A stretch of 64,000 nucleotides of DNA from contig CP103031.1 in assembly GCA_024752435.1 (NCBI GenBank), forward strand, positions 310,001 to 374,000. The letters are read 5' to 3'. The notes below the pieces were generated by a model. It searched no databases. It was not told where the DNA came from and saw only the letters and a program-made list of their open reading frames with translations. This DNA comes from Allantophomopsis cytisporea. Taxonomy: Eukaryota > Ascomycota > Leotiomycetes > Phacidiales > Phacidiaceae. This document shows, one piece after another, positions 33,881 to 45,511 of the stretch. The position numbers and the translations under genes were made by a program. Numbering within the stretch: the first letter of the stretch is position 1; each line of letters starts with the position of its first letter.

Positions 33881-36547
33881 ATGGGCGACATGGAAAGACC
33901 CCACCGACAGCCCTACCACGACGACAACATTCATCAGCACTCGAAGGATCATGTCCTGACAAACTTCGCCTCTATTGCAATGCAATCGCACGCATCACCC
34001 AATTCCCGCCAGAGTCTGCCATCGTACAACCCAAGCCACCAATCCAATAAAGTCCAAGCCCGAACGCAAACACAAGCACAAGCACAAGCACAAACACAAG
34101 CACACACCCAGTCCCAGGTCCAAGGGCAATCGCCGAGTCAGCTTGGCCGTGATAGATTTAGTTCAACGACTAGTGGCAGCGTAACTATCGCTCAACCTCC
34201 CCGCACTTTTGCACCCTCCGATCCCTCGTACAATATCAATTCAGATCATTCTGGAAGAAATGAAGAGATGGATCTGATGACATCCTGGAGTAGATCTGCA
34301 AACATGCCTTTTATGGAGGATACCTATGCCCATGCCACGGCGACTACTCAGTTCACCGCCATGACACAGCATCTCCAGGCCCCGATGAGCATTCTCTCGG
34401 CTGAAACTTACCACCCGGGTGCACCCAACAGAATGCAATCGTCGAGGCCCGGACAGCAGGTGTATTCACAGCGCCCAGAGGACCCGAGTGCAGTAGCTGG
34501 GGTCCAGGAGCAGGCCATGCAACATTGGGGGTTGATGAGGGCCAATGAGAGCGAAACGAGCTCCGGCACAAAACCACCGAAGAGAAAAGCATCCGCGGAG
34601 GGCGAGGGAAAGGGAAGGAAAAAGAAGCAAAAGGTAGAGTTGTTGAGTGATGATGATGAAGCGAAGAAATCAAGAGGGAGGCCGCGGTTGGACCCCAAAG
34701 ATGAGACTCCTGCAGATGTATGGGAATTCCTACCCCATTCTTGTGTGTGATGATATTAATGGTGATCATAGCGACGACGGACTCAAATCCGTAATGCACA
34801 ACGAGCTTATCGTCACCGCAAGGAGACCACTATATCAACCTTGGAGGCCCAAGTTCAAGATCTGAAGGGTACTACTGAAGAGATGAGTAACATTTTTACC
34901 AACTTGTACAACATGGCAATCAAGAATGGTCTCCTGCAACGAGAGCCTGATTTTGGACGACAATTGAAATCTGCGACGGAGAAGTTCTACACTCTTGCTC
35001 GGAGTGAGTCCATCGAATCAGACCTGAGGGATGATGAGCCTGTTGCTTCAGGATCTCGGCAATCGTCAATGATTGATGACCAGTCTTTCTCAAATCCTAG
35101 TGTAGACTCTCAAAATCTAGCCCAATTCAAAGACCGCACACAGTCTTCCACCGCTGTTGATGTATGGAGCTACCAAATGTCGACAGATCCTCAAGTTGGA
35201 CAGGAGAATATGGACTACAATCCCATGTCATTCGGTGCACGTTCACAAGAGCAACAACACAACAATTTAACGGTAATCACTCGTGCGACAGAAGACAACG
35301 CCAGCTTACTCTGGGATTTACCGCAAACATATGATCAAGGATCACAAGCCAACAATCATACAGTAATTACTCGCGCGACGGAAGACAACGCCAGCTTCCC
35401 GTTTGATTTCGGGACAGATTTGCAATCCTTCAACGCAGACATTCCCCCTCTCGAAGACTACTCCAGTTTCCTCCCTTCTCAATCCCTACCACTCCCAAAA
35501 TCACACGCTTACAGCGAAACCTACTTCTCCCGCCGCCTTCACCGCACGGCTCTCGAGGCGGCTGTGAACCTGATCACCATGCCTTCGCCGCCTCCCACCC
35601 GCTACCATCAAGTCTTCGGCTTCTGCCTACACTTCGAGTCCAAGTTCGCCATTGAGCTGCGCCTGCGCTCGTGTCTCGAGCGCAGCGCCAAGCAATCTAC
35701 CCACATGTGGGGAGCCCCTTTCGTGCATCTCGGTGGCGCCGGCACGCACTATCCCGTCGATCCCATCGAAATGTCATCGACATCCATGCCCAAATTCCGC
35801 ACCGGCCTCTCCATGGGCCCATTCGCAGCCAATGTGACGGATGTCCGTGACCAGTTTGTCACCGAAGACCTCCAAATCACACTTCCTGGCTTTCAAGGCT
35901 CGTTCTTCGATGCCAATGATGTCGACGGTTATCTGCGCGGCAAGGGAATTGAGATTCAGCCCGATTCAGAGTTCGTCGAGGTCGACGCAGACGTCCTTTC
36001 CGAGTACGATGACACCATCTCATCGAGCAACTCGTCAGACGAAAGCCCTTTCATGCCTCGCACCCCTCGCCATCACCAGGATACTTCCCTCCAAGGTGCC
36101 TCTGATACTGTCACCTCTCACACTACCCGTCCACATATCGCCCACTCAATCCCCTCTTCCCAACCCTCCAACGCCTCCAACACCTCCGACACGGGCAAGG
36201 ATCCTACCTTCACCTTCTCCGATGTCCCAAACCAAAACCAAAATCCATCCTCCACATCCGCCACCGTAGCAGCCAACACTCCCACTACCACAGCCGCCCT
36301 CGTACCCTCTTATTTCCAGGATGACTTCGACTGGTCTTTCGAGAAGGACGTGCAGGAATTGACGGCTAGTCTTGGCGCCCAGCGGAGGAGGAGAAGCAGG
36401 AGGACCTTGAAGTTGGATGTTGCTACGCTTATGCAGGCCATTATGCGTGGTGCCCTTTGTTTGGGCCGTGCGCCCGGTTTTAGACCTGCTGATGTTGATT
36501 ATGCTATTCGGGTTAGTGTTCGGGATGCTAGGGCGAGGGAGGGGTAG
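33881..36547 (+). CDS. Large fungal bZIP transcription factor
   Basis: Nuclear regulator; targets unknown. Exon 1 is 33881-34717 and exon 2 is 34772-36547 (54-bp intron), giving 870 residues. Order: Gln-rich N-terminus with a QAQAQTQ tract, a Lys-rich nuclear-signal region (KPPKRKASAEGEGKGRKKKQ), then the bZIP split by the intron: GRPRLDPKDETPAD joined to RRRTQIRNAQRAYRHRKETT, followed by a zipper (STLEAQVQDLKGTTEEMSNI). A conserved middle block (RRLHRTALEAAVNLITMPSP, FCLHFESKFAIELRLRSCLE) and an acidic C-terminal half follow. The basic-region style resembles the MeaB-like/AP-1-like group of Pezizomycotina, but I cannot name the orthologue. Residues TVITRATEDNAS occur twice about 36 codons apart, an internal duplication. 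An ATG 16 bp upstream (33865) is in another frame. Confidence 0.88.
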
Positions 36548-37273
36548 CGGAGGGAAGGGGGGTTAGGATGGTTGGTTGGAATTGGTGAGGGAGATGGATG
36601 GGAAGGTATTGATGATAGGAAGAGAGTGGTTAAGGGGAAATATTGTTGAAGGAGAAAGAAGTGAGAGAGTGGAGGGACGAGATATGTATATGGACTCATT
36701 TTTGTGCTTAGCGTGGGCGGATAGCGTTTGATCTTTGGCTAATTGGGCGGTGATATCCATGGTTGGGTTGATTGTTTCTGTCATTTGTGACATCTCATTG
36801 TTCATATTGAGGGGTTGGGAGTTATGGGGATGGTGTTTGGGGACGGTGTTTGGGGACGGTGTTTGGACGGATTGGATTGTATAGCTTGGATGATATGGCT
36901 TGGGATGAATTGTACTTACTGTGTGGCTGATGGTGTTGTTTAAGACTATAATAAATAGGATTACAAGATGATTGTGGTTTGATTTTGGGGTTATGATGGT
37001 CCTGTGATGGTTCTGTGATAAGACCGTGATGAAATTTTGAGGTTGGTGATTGTAGGGGATTTTAGATGGTTATATCATGAGACTTTGGCTACAAGATTGT
37101 GTGACCTGCTCATGATAAGTGATAGATATAAATGTTCTAATTGACGTTAGTCAAGTAGATACGAATGCGAGTACCCATTCACAAACCACACACTCAAATA
37201 TAAGTGCGCAGTCATTCAAGACTCAGAGTCAGTCACCCATGGAGTACAGCTACGCAAATCTCATCACCTCATC
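36548..37273. other. 3' flank of the bZIP gene
   Basis: No gene seen. GTGTTTGGGGACG is repeated two to three times at 36832-36870. Confidence 0.5.
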
Positions 37274-37390
37274 CTACCATCGCCTTGATATCCCATCGAA
37301 TCTAAGCTTCACCTCCCACACCGTCCCATCCACAAGTACGGAATACGCCACCCCATCATCGATTCTAGCGGGCGCAATACACGTCTCGTT
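37274..37390 (-). pseudogene. Orphan last exon, family unknown
   Basis: Downstream of a branch-like ACTAATAAC and acceptor CAG (to 37391) the minus strand reads NETCIAPARIDDGVAYSVLV, then DGTVWEVKLRFDGISRRW and TAG at 37274-37276. The composition is protein-like and the splice signals are good, but I could not find a convincing upstream exon. It may be the 3' end of a small gene or a relic. The plus-strand frame 37119-37409 would then be its shadow. Confidence 0.3.
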
Positions 37391-38587
37391 CTGTTCGGAC
37401 GGTTATTAGTGTCTGATAAGGGTGGACAGCATAACACCTCGAAGCCCACGTCGAATGGAGTTTACGCCTTTGGAACTTTGAATGCCTTTTGGCGGACTTA
37501 GATTGTTGATTGAGTGGAGATGTGGAGATGAGATGTATGCGGGGTGATGTGACTATGGCTTTTGAAGAAGGGGATCCTAGGAACTTACAACCATTTACTA
37601 GAGATTATCTATCTCCGTAAAGTAGAAATATGGGTCTCTCAAAACACTAGATTTCGGAAGTTGCCAGTAAGGGCCCAGCAGTATGTAACATGCCAACGCC
37701 GACGGAGTGTGATTCCCTTGATAACGAGCTTGGAGAGCTCCGTTGATCTCAGGCAACGAAGATCTTATTGTTGGCTCTTTAGGACTCGATCGGTTTTAGA
37801 TCTTCGAGGAATATCTGGGATCCTGGTCCTTGACTAGGTCTTGATATATTCGATAGTGAATGTGCATGATATCGGTATCATAAGATGAAATAAATCTCGC
37901 GTGTGACTCTTCAGTGTTCTCAGTGTTTTCAGCGTTTGACTTGATAGAGTGTACATTATTTATAAAGGGTGTTATGATGGATGGATGTGTCGCTCTTGAA
38001 GCACGACGTCGAGTCTCGAAAGTAAGAAGATGGTTTATAGATCTCAGTAGTTGACCAAGACTGGTGGGGTTTGGAGTCGAGTGAGGGAGGTCTGGGTGAT
38101 AAAGGGAAGCTTGATGAAAGTAGGGGTCTTGACTATCAAGCTCTCATTTGTGGGTATGGATACAGTAGGATTTGACATTGAAAGCACATACTACCTCGAG
38201 GTAATGTTTTATCAATTAAGCTATGGAGACCTGCATAGATCTGAACTTGAGTATATTGATGTTGTATTATATTGCCGAGCACGAGTAAATCTCTAGAGGC
38301 CTCCCTTCTGTGACCGCATGAGGCAAGGTAATGGGCAGTAGACTTTGGTGATATCAAGTCCCTTGGGATTTGCTATTGAGACTTGCTATTGACAGCCGCT
38401 ACTGAGAATTGCTATTATATGTGTGTATGAGCATATACGCCCCACTATAAGTTGTCGCAAAAGACCCGCAGCCATTGATGCCACCATTCAGATAAGACAC
38501 AAGCTCACTACAAATATCATGAATTACCCTCCATTCAAAGACATCGTAAATGGTCTATATGCTAAACATAACGCTATCCTTTCTCAT
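37391..38587. other. spacer 3' of the SCY1-like gene
   Basis: No supported gene. A 91-codon plus frame (37562-37837) is Arg-rich and unlike known proteins. Confidence 0.45.
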
Positions 38588-41500
38588 TTATAACAAACTC
38601 TCAAAAGCGTCCAGTCCACTTTTTTTCTGCCCATTCTGTGGCAATCCCATTCCCATACCCATCCCATTCTGCTGTGTCATGCCAAAAGCATTATTTTGCT
38701 GCGGCACAGTCTGGAAAGCCCCAAAGGCGGAGTTTTGCGTTGGTTGAGGATTCGAGAACGCAGAAGGCTGTGGAGGTGCGCTTTGAAACGCCGAGTACGT
38801 AGAAGTGGAGGGCTGTGAAGGTGTTTGGAAGGCGGAATATGATGGGGCAGAGGGAGGAGGTGGGAGAGAGAAGGAGCTTGAGTTTGAACTTGGCATCGAA
38901 GGGCGATTCAAAGACATGGAGCCCATTGAATTTGTCATAGAGTTCTGCATTCCTCCAAAGGCTGAGGACGCTGTATTTGCACTTGTCATGCTTCCGAATG
39001 CGGATGTATTGTTGTTGGTAACTGGTGGATTAGTTACAGTTGAGCCCCATGGGTTCGCAGCCGCAGCTCCCCAGTTCAAAGATGTGTTTTGCGCTGGCTG
39101 AGGTTGTGGAGGAGGAGGGGCGAAAGCCGGTGTGGGCTGTAGGGGTTTTGAAAATTGCGTCGTTGAAGGTGTTAAGGCGCCAAAACTTGAAAGATCAGGA
39201 GTGACTGTTCTTGGGGCTTGTGAACTTTGTGATTTCAATGTGGACACAGGAGGTGGTTGGTAAGCGGGTGTAGTAGGACTGGGTGTAGACCATGAAAATG
39301 CTGCAGGCTTGGATGCTGTTGAACTAGTACTTTGTTGTCTAGTTGCATTTGCAGCCGTAGTATCCCAACCTGCGTCCATCGGATTGGTTGATATGGTAGA
39401 ACTGGTTCCATTCGTGCCTTTTACTAGACGCTCGAAATCGTCGTCCCCGTTCTCAGCACCGTTTGGTGTTGCAAAACCGGAAATGCCTCCGAATGACATG
39501 AAGTCATCATTTCGTGGAGCTTTACTACCGCGGCTTGTACCTTGAAGTTCTTGAAGAGCCTTAGTTTGTTCTTCTTCCACACGAGATGAGAGAGTTTTGA
39601 TGAGACTCATGAATGACTGGAACTGTGTGAGATCAAGGAGAGGACCAAGAGCCATAGTCCATAAAAGTGGGAGGATATCTGATGCCACGAATTCGCGATC
39701 CGCTACAATGCCAACTCGCCTTAAGACATTGAGAGCAGCAACCATAACTGCCGGTTCCTTTGTCTTGATTGCCCTAACGAGTGGGACAATCTTCTCTTGC
39801 ATGGTGTATTTGTCCAAAGCGCTGGAACTGCTTGTTTTCCTGGCAACCATCATACCATTCAGGTCATCGTCTGCACTAGGATCGGCGGATCCACCACAAA
39901 GGATAACAAATGCTTCGAGACCGCGTACTTTAATACCTAAGCTACTGGTCTTGCTGAATACGGTAGCTATGACTGGGAAAAGCTCATTCTTGATTGTGCT
40001 GAAATCGATAATTGGGAGGACGATGGGTAAGCTTCTAAGGGCCGAATCAACAAGTGAATGTGTCGGTGACTCGATGGCAATATGTACTATAGGAAGGATA
40101 TCTGTATTGATAAGTATATGCGACATAGATCGATCTGTTGTAGATTTGAGACTCACCATCTTTAAATTCCTTGCCTGAGCAGTTTCCAGCAATGTTGGTC
40201 ATATTGTTTAATACCACCATCAATCCAGCCTCCTTTTCCGGATCTCGGTCTGCAGCTGTACCCTTGTAACCTTGAACGAAAATCTCTCTCAATCTAGGAA
40301 TGATTTTCTCAGAGAAACATCTAGGGCCAGAAGGCAACGCCTTTACTATGTTGAAAATGTTTTGAAGAATCAAAGACAACAAAGCTCGATCTTTCATTTC
40401 CTCCAGGAGAGCGGGAAGAACCTTCTTTTCCAGCACAGAATTTGGAAATGAGGGCAGTACACGCCCAAGACCACGCATAAATTGAGACTTCTCACTTGGG
40501 GTTTTAGCTGGCAAGGAATCTAGGAAGCGAATCGTTGATACAAGAACATTGTCGAAATATGCGCTTTGTTGGAATTCCACCGCAGTAATTCGTTGTGCTG
40601 GTCTTCGAGTAATCAATCTTGGTAATACCGAGTTCGCAAGATCTTTAGGTAATGGTCGAGTTGATAAGAATGAATTGCTCGAGGATGGAGTAGATGAGGA
40701 TGAGGTAAAGAGTCGTTTGTAGGCACTAGTACTGCCATTTGCCTGTAAGGGTGAGATGTGTGGAGAATTATATAAAGCAACAATGATGAGACCAAGAGAA
40801 AAGAGATCAGCCGATACATTGAGGTTGTTGTCCATGACGAAGTCAGGAGATGTATAGTCGAGATTCAGTTGCACGGATCGTGGTAATCGTGGATCAAGAT
40901 TAAGCACTTCCGAGAGTGATATTGGGCTTATGGAAGTTGGCTTTGTGGAGTTCTCTGCTGGACTTGCAAAGCTGAGACCACTAATTTTCCAATCGCTCTA
41001 TGATACATTAGTATATTATCCATCCTTAAGCATGTCGGGAGTGCCTACCTTAGCATTGATAAACACGGCATCTGGTGTAAGATTTCCATGCACCAATCCT
41101 GCGTTCTCATGCAGAAACTCTAAAGCTTTAGAGATCTGTAAAAGACCCTTCTGTATCTCGAGCTCGTCGATATCGATCTCCTTCCGCCGTCGACTGGAAA
41201 CACTCCCTCGTCCTCCTGCCACCTCTTCTGCATCCTTCTCCGCTAATAATCCTGTCAAAGAAGCCGTGACAGCCTCGGTTGCGAACTGTAATCCTCCACT
41301 CCTAGTTTCCTCCAACGGTTCCACGAGCTCCAGAATACTTGGATGTCGCAGCCTAGCCAGCGAACTGGCTTCCTTCTTCAGACGTTCTACTACCTCCTCA
41401 TGAGCCTTCTTCAATCCTGAATTACTCGATTTTCCGAAGGAACTGTTATTGGAATTTGCTTCAAGCGATTTGCGCTCAAACACGAAGATCGAAGCGGCTT

Positions 41501-41624
41501 TGCCGGTGGATTTCTTTTTCGCATCGTAAATTTTCCATGGCCCAGAGGTAGAGCTAGGAGATGCAGAGACGGTGTAATTAGAGTTGATGTTTGAGGTAAA
41601 CGATTTCAAGGCCGACGAAAACAT
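38588..41624 (-). CDS. SCY1-like pseudokinase (SCYL2 type)
   Basis: Membrane-trafficking pseudokinase associated with clathrin and endosome/Golgi transport. Exons are 41049-41624, 40157-40997 and 38588-40101 (introns 51 and 55 bp), giving 976 residues. The N-terminal kinase-like domain lacks catalytic residues: the HRD position reads LVHGNLTPDAVF and the DFG position SDWKISGLSFA. HEAT-like helices follow (VLPALLEEMKDRALLSLILQ and ILPIVHIAIESPTHSLVDSA). The C-terminal third is Ser/Pro/Asn/Gln-rich with repeated NAFG/SAFG and FSNPQP-type motifs, ending LDAFESLL. FG/NPF-like short motifs in such tails often bind endocytic adaptors. Divergent from the aminotransferase gene with 445 bp between starts. 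Confidence 0.88.
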
Positions 41625-42069
41625 CTTTGACCCTTTCGATGGCTCGAGGCTGAAGATGCGCGCATCTGTTCCGGAAAGTTGTCCTCAATATTGTCCTTGC
41701 AAACGTCCGCAGTATCGATATCTAAATGCACCGTAATCTTGGCGAGTCAAGAGAGGAAATCGGAAGAAACTCGCGAGGCTGTAGACAAAAGTTGATGGAT
41801 TTTGATATCGTGTTTACATTACCTATATCTTGTGTGGCATTGGTAGCTGGGGGATGGGGATGAATGGGAGTAATCCACTTACGGCCTAGTCGGGGATCGT
41901 ACCTGTCAGCCTTGCGAGCGATCTCGGTGGTACTTGTCACAGAACTTAATTATTTTGGTGACTCAACCCCCCATTCATAGGTACTCCATTGCGCTTGGAT
42001 TCCTTCACCTCCTCATAATCTTTACATCCCTCGCAGCTTCTCCTAGGTTAATTGACCTGTATAGTCATC
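41625..42069. promoter_or_regulatory. divergent promoter of SCY1-like and branched-chain aminotransferase genes
   Basis: 445 bp between the two start codons, without other coding sequence. It contains a perfect TGACTCA (41959-41965). Confidence 0.65.
41959..41965. promoter_or_regulatory. TGACTCA, candidate GCN4/CPC1 site before the aminotransferase
   Basis: A perfect general-control element 105 bp upstream of the aminotransferase ATG. Amino-acid biosynthetic genes are the classical CPC1 targets, and the CPC1 gene is in this same window. Functional only by inference. Confidence 0.5.
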
Positions 42070-43383
42070 ATGTTGCGTCAATTCCTCTCCAGACCCGCGC
42101 GAGCGATCAGAGCGAATACCCCATCTACGAAATTACTGGCAGCAAGATTCTATAGCACTGAGACCTCATTGCCAGATATCGATGCATCAAAGTTGACTAT
42201 CACTAAGACCACTACTCCAAAGCAAATATTGCCAGCTGAGGAGCTGGTCTTCGGAAGAACATTCACTGGTATGGAAGTACATCAGGTACAACATAGACCA
42301 CTTTCTCATATCGTCTGTAGATCATATGCTCGCTATTGAATGGACAGCTTCGGAAGGATGTAGGGACTTTCTGCTCTACTATTGAAACTCAAATCTAATG
42401 GGCTGTTAGGGCTGGCACCAAAGATCACACCTTACCAGAACCTCTCACTTGACCCAGCAACATGTGTATTCCACTACGCCTTCGAATGTTTCGAGGGCAT
42501 GAAAGCCTACAAGGACAAGGACGGCAGAGTACGCCTTTTCCGACCAGATAAGAACATGGCAAGAATGAATACCTCTTCTGCACGAATTGCCCTCCCAGGC
42601 TTCGACGGCGAACAGCTCACACAACTGATCGCCAAGTTCGCCGCTCTCGAAGAACGGTTCATCCCGCAAACCAAGGGATACTCATTGTACCTCCGACCAA
42701 CCTTGATCGGTACTCAGCGAACTCTCGGTGTAGGACCACCAGGATCCGCATTGCTTTACGTTATTGCATCCCCAGTCGGTCCATACTACCCGACTGGATT
42801 CAAGGCCGTCTCTCTTGAGGCCACGGATTACGCTGTGCGCGCATGGCCAGGAGGTGTTGGTGACAAGAAGCTTGGAGCCAACTACGCACCATGCATTGTT
42901 CCACAACTTGAGGCTGCCAAGCGTGGATTCCACCAAAACCTTTGGTTATTTGGTGAGGAAGAGTTCTGCACAGAAGTCGGAACTATGAACTTCTTCGTAG
43001 CTATGCTTAACAAGGAGACCGGCAAGAAGGAACTTATCACCGCTCCTTTGGATGGTACTATCCTTGGAGGTGTTACTCGTGATTCCATTTTGAGTCTTGC
43101 ACGCGAGAAATTAGAGCCAGAGGGATGGACTATCACCGAGAGAAAATACACTATGTTTGAGTTGGATGCGGCTGCCAAGGAAGGCAGATTATTGGAGGCA
43201 TTTGGATCTGGCACAGCTGCTGTTGTCAGCCCTGTAAGGAAAATCAGCTGGAAGGGCAAGTTGGTAGAATGTGGGTTGAGAGAGGATCAGGAGGCTGGAG
43301 AGATTGCCAGCAAGATGTTGAGCTGGATCGAGGCCAGACAATATGGTGATGATGAGCATCCATGGAGTGTTGTCGTATCATAA
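42070..43383 (+). CDS. Mitochondrial branched-chain amino-acid aminotransferase
   Basis: PLP enzyme that interconverts Leu/Ile/Val and their 2-oxo acids, using glutamate/2-oxoglutarate. Exons are 42070-42268, 42321-42359 and 42410-43383 (introns 52 and 50 bp), giving 403 residues. A basic, Ser/Arg-rich N-terminus (MLRQFLSRPARAIRANTP, ARFYSTE) is a clear mitochondrial presequence. Family blocks are FTDHMLAIEWTASEGWLAPK (spanning the 39-nt middle exon), FECFEGMKAYKD, the PLP lysine in DKKLGANYA (K233) and GTILGGVTRDS. The upstream frame is open for six codons but 42070 gives the proper presequence. The tiny middle exon makes this gene easy to mis-annotate. Likely under cross-pathway control (upstream TGACTCA). 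Confidence 0.95.
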
Positions 43384-43830
43384 GCGTGTAATATTTTTTA
43401 GACTGCATTGCATGGGGGCTGTTTGGTATATCACAACTTTGTAGATGAATGAATTTAGATGTTGTATGTTAGCGACTCTGAGGGAACCTGCCATGATGAG
43501 ATTTGAAGCCTGCATTCCCTAGACTCACAACCCTTGTCCAGTTTGTCAAGATTAAGCTCTATCATTCAACTTTGCCGATCACGAGCTTCATCGAGGGATC
43601 AGCGTGTTGATCAGGGAAGGCTCTGTGGAGCAGAGATCATTCCATAACAATTACCTAAAATCATAACTAAAATCACATGAACCCGCACGTCATCTTACGT
43701 CTCACCACGGCTGATTTCTCTAACGCTTCCGGGACACCAATATCAAAAACCTCAAGCAACAAACATCCCATAGAAAAAGCTCGATCTCACTCATCCCCAA
43801 AATCATCACAATAATAACAGCCAATTCAAG
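43384..43830. other. spacer between aminotransferase and TENA-like genes
   Basis: No gene seen; 3' flank of the aminotransferase and promoter of the TENA-like gene. Confidence 0.6.
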
Positions 43831-44646
43831 ATGTCCCCCAAACCACTAACCACCCACCTCCTCGCTACCACCCCAGACCACTACAAGACCGCAACCCAAC
43901 ACCCTTTCCTGCACCTTGCCGGCATCGGCGCCCTCCCAAAGCTCACCCTCCAATCCTGGCTCGGCCGTGATCGCCTCTACACGCAGTCCTACATCCACTT
44001 CGCGTCCTCGCTCCTCTCGCACATCGAGCTGCCAGAGCAGCTCTCCAAGCAGTCCAGCCTCAACGAGCGGCTCGTGGAATGGCTCGTGGGCGCAATCGCC
44101 AATGTCTGGCGCGAGTGCAAGATGTTTGAGGATTTGGCGGGGCGGTGGGGGCTGGATATTGAGGCGAAGCGTGGGGATGGGAAGAGGGAGAGTGAGGGGG
44201 TTAGAGGGTATGAGAAATTGTTTAGAGAGGTTGCTGAGGGGATTAGGACGGGCGAGAGGGGGGTGTGGGAGGGAATGGTGGTTTTGTGGGGCACAGAGAA
44301 GGTATTCTCTCTGCTTTTACTGCTCTTTTTGTGTTTCCTGCCTCGGACTGTGAGATGAAAGTAGGATGTGACTGACTGACAATCATAGTGCTACCTTGAC
44401 GCCTGGACATATGCCGCATCTTGCCAATCGCAGGCAAAGGGAGCCGTTGAGGAAGATGCGGATGGTGGGGTCACGAGAAAAGAGCTGATTCCAAATTGGA
44501 GCTCGTCCGACTTCGCAACTTTTGTGGGCGAGTCGGATAAGCTCTTAAATGAAAGTTTTAAGGAGGCAAACGGGGATTTGAAACGTGCGGAAGAGCTTTG
44601 GGGAAGAGTTCTGGACGTTGAAAAGGGTTTCTGGCCGGACGTTTAG
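43831..44646 (+). CDS. TENA/THI-4 family protein (haem-oxygenase-like fold)
   Basis: Exons are 43831-44301 and 44389-44646 (87-bp intron), giving 242 residues. Family hallmarks are HPFLHLAGIGALPKLTLQSW followed by LGRDRLYTQSYIHFASSLL, a central helix pair, and after the intron CYLDAWTYAASCQ and WSSSDFATFVGESDKLLN. Bacterial TenA and yeast Thi20 C-terminal domains hydrolyse thiamine or aminopyrimidine, but many fungal stand-alone members have not been assigned a substrate, so the reaction here is not claimed. The retained-intron version would end at a stop near 44356. Confidence 0.85.
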
Positions 44647-45511
44647 GGGCTATCTCGAAATTGAAGATTGGATAAGCAAAAATGCGTAAGGAGCATCTAT
44701 GATGGTTGAATTGGATGAAAAATACTTCAAAGTCGTTTGGGATTGTGCATCTTTTCAGACTTCTTGGTTATTGAGTAAGTACAGCTAACTACATGGGGAA
44801 AAAAAACATATTTTGGTTTGTTTGAGGCAGTGAAAATCACTCGAGTGTCATGTTAATGGGACAGACAATTATCTTTCCTCGCCATATCTGTTGGATGGTT
44901 TCTAAGCATATACTGACTTCGAAAACTTTACGGCTCGAAACTACTTTAGGCTCCGACTGATTGTACAGTTCAACAGTTCTGTTGCTCTCGATATAATGCC
45001 TTAGATAAATATAGCCAGCCACAAACAACCATGCGGCTCTACATAGTCACAATGCTTCTAATAATTAGGCAGGATTTAATCGAGGCATGGTACTAAGCAA
45101 TTTTGATAATCTTGATGACCACACAGCTCTTAACCAATATGCAGTTGTGAATACTGCTATAGCTAAGCATATTTGCAGTCCTCTTAAGTTAGGTTAATAA
45201 AACAAAGGTAGCTCTTGGTAAGGTTTCCAGATCTCATTAGATTGGTCTACCAGATTTATCAGAAAGTTTCTCGACGAGAAGACTTTGTTTGTACGAATGA
45301 AAACATCACTCAACAGCTCTCATATTCAAAACGTCTAACTGCTATCATATCCATCCTTCAATAGATAGGTATGCTTCAGCCAATCACAAGACATCAACAC
45401 TCTACAAGTGATCAAAAAGTAGAACTTTTCCATTAAAACCTAATTAAATGCAAGATAACCTTTGCCCAGCCCCAACTCCAACCATCCAACCCGCTTGCCC
45501 AATGCAAATAT
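44647..45511. other. convergent spacer
   Basis: 3' ends of two genes face each other. AT-rich; a 63-codon minus frame at 44837-45028 starts with TTG and is not called. Confidence 0.5.

Noticed and set aside
37119..37409. 96-codon plus frame
   Set aside because: Antisense to the better-supported minus exon; Ser/Thr-rich shadow.
37562..37837. 91-codon Arg-rich plus frame
   Set aside because: No homology recognised; considered as an RNA-gene relic but no rRNA or tRNA pattern seen.
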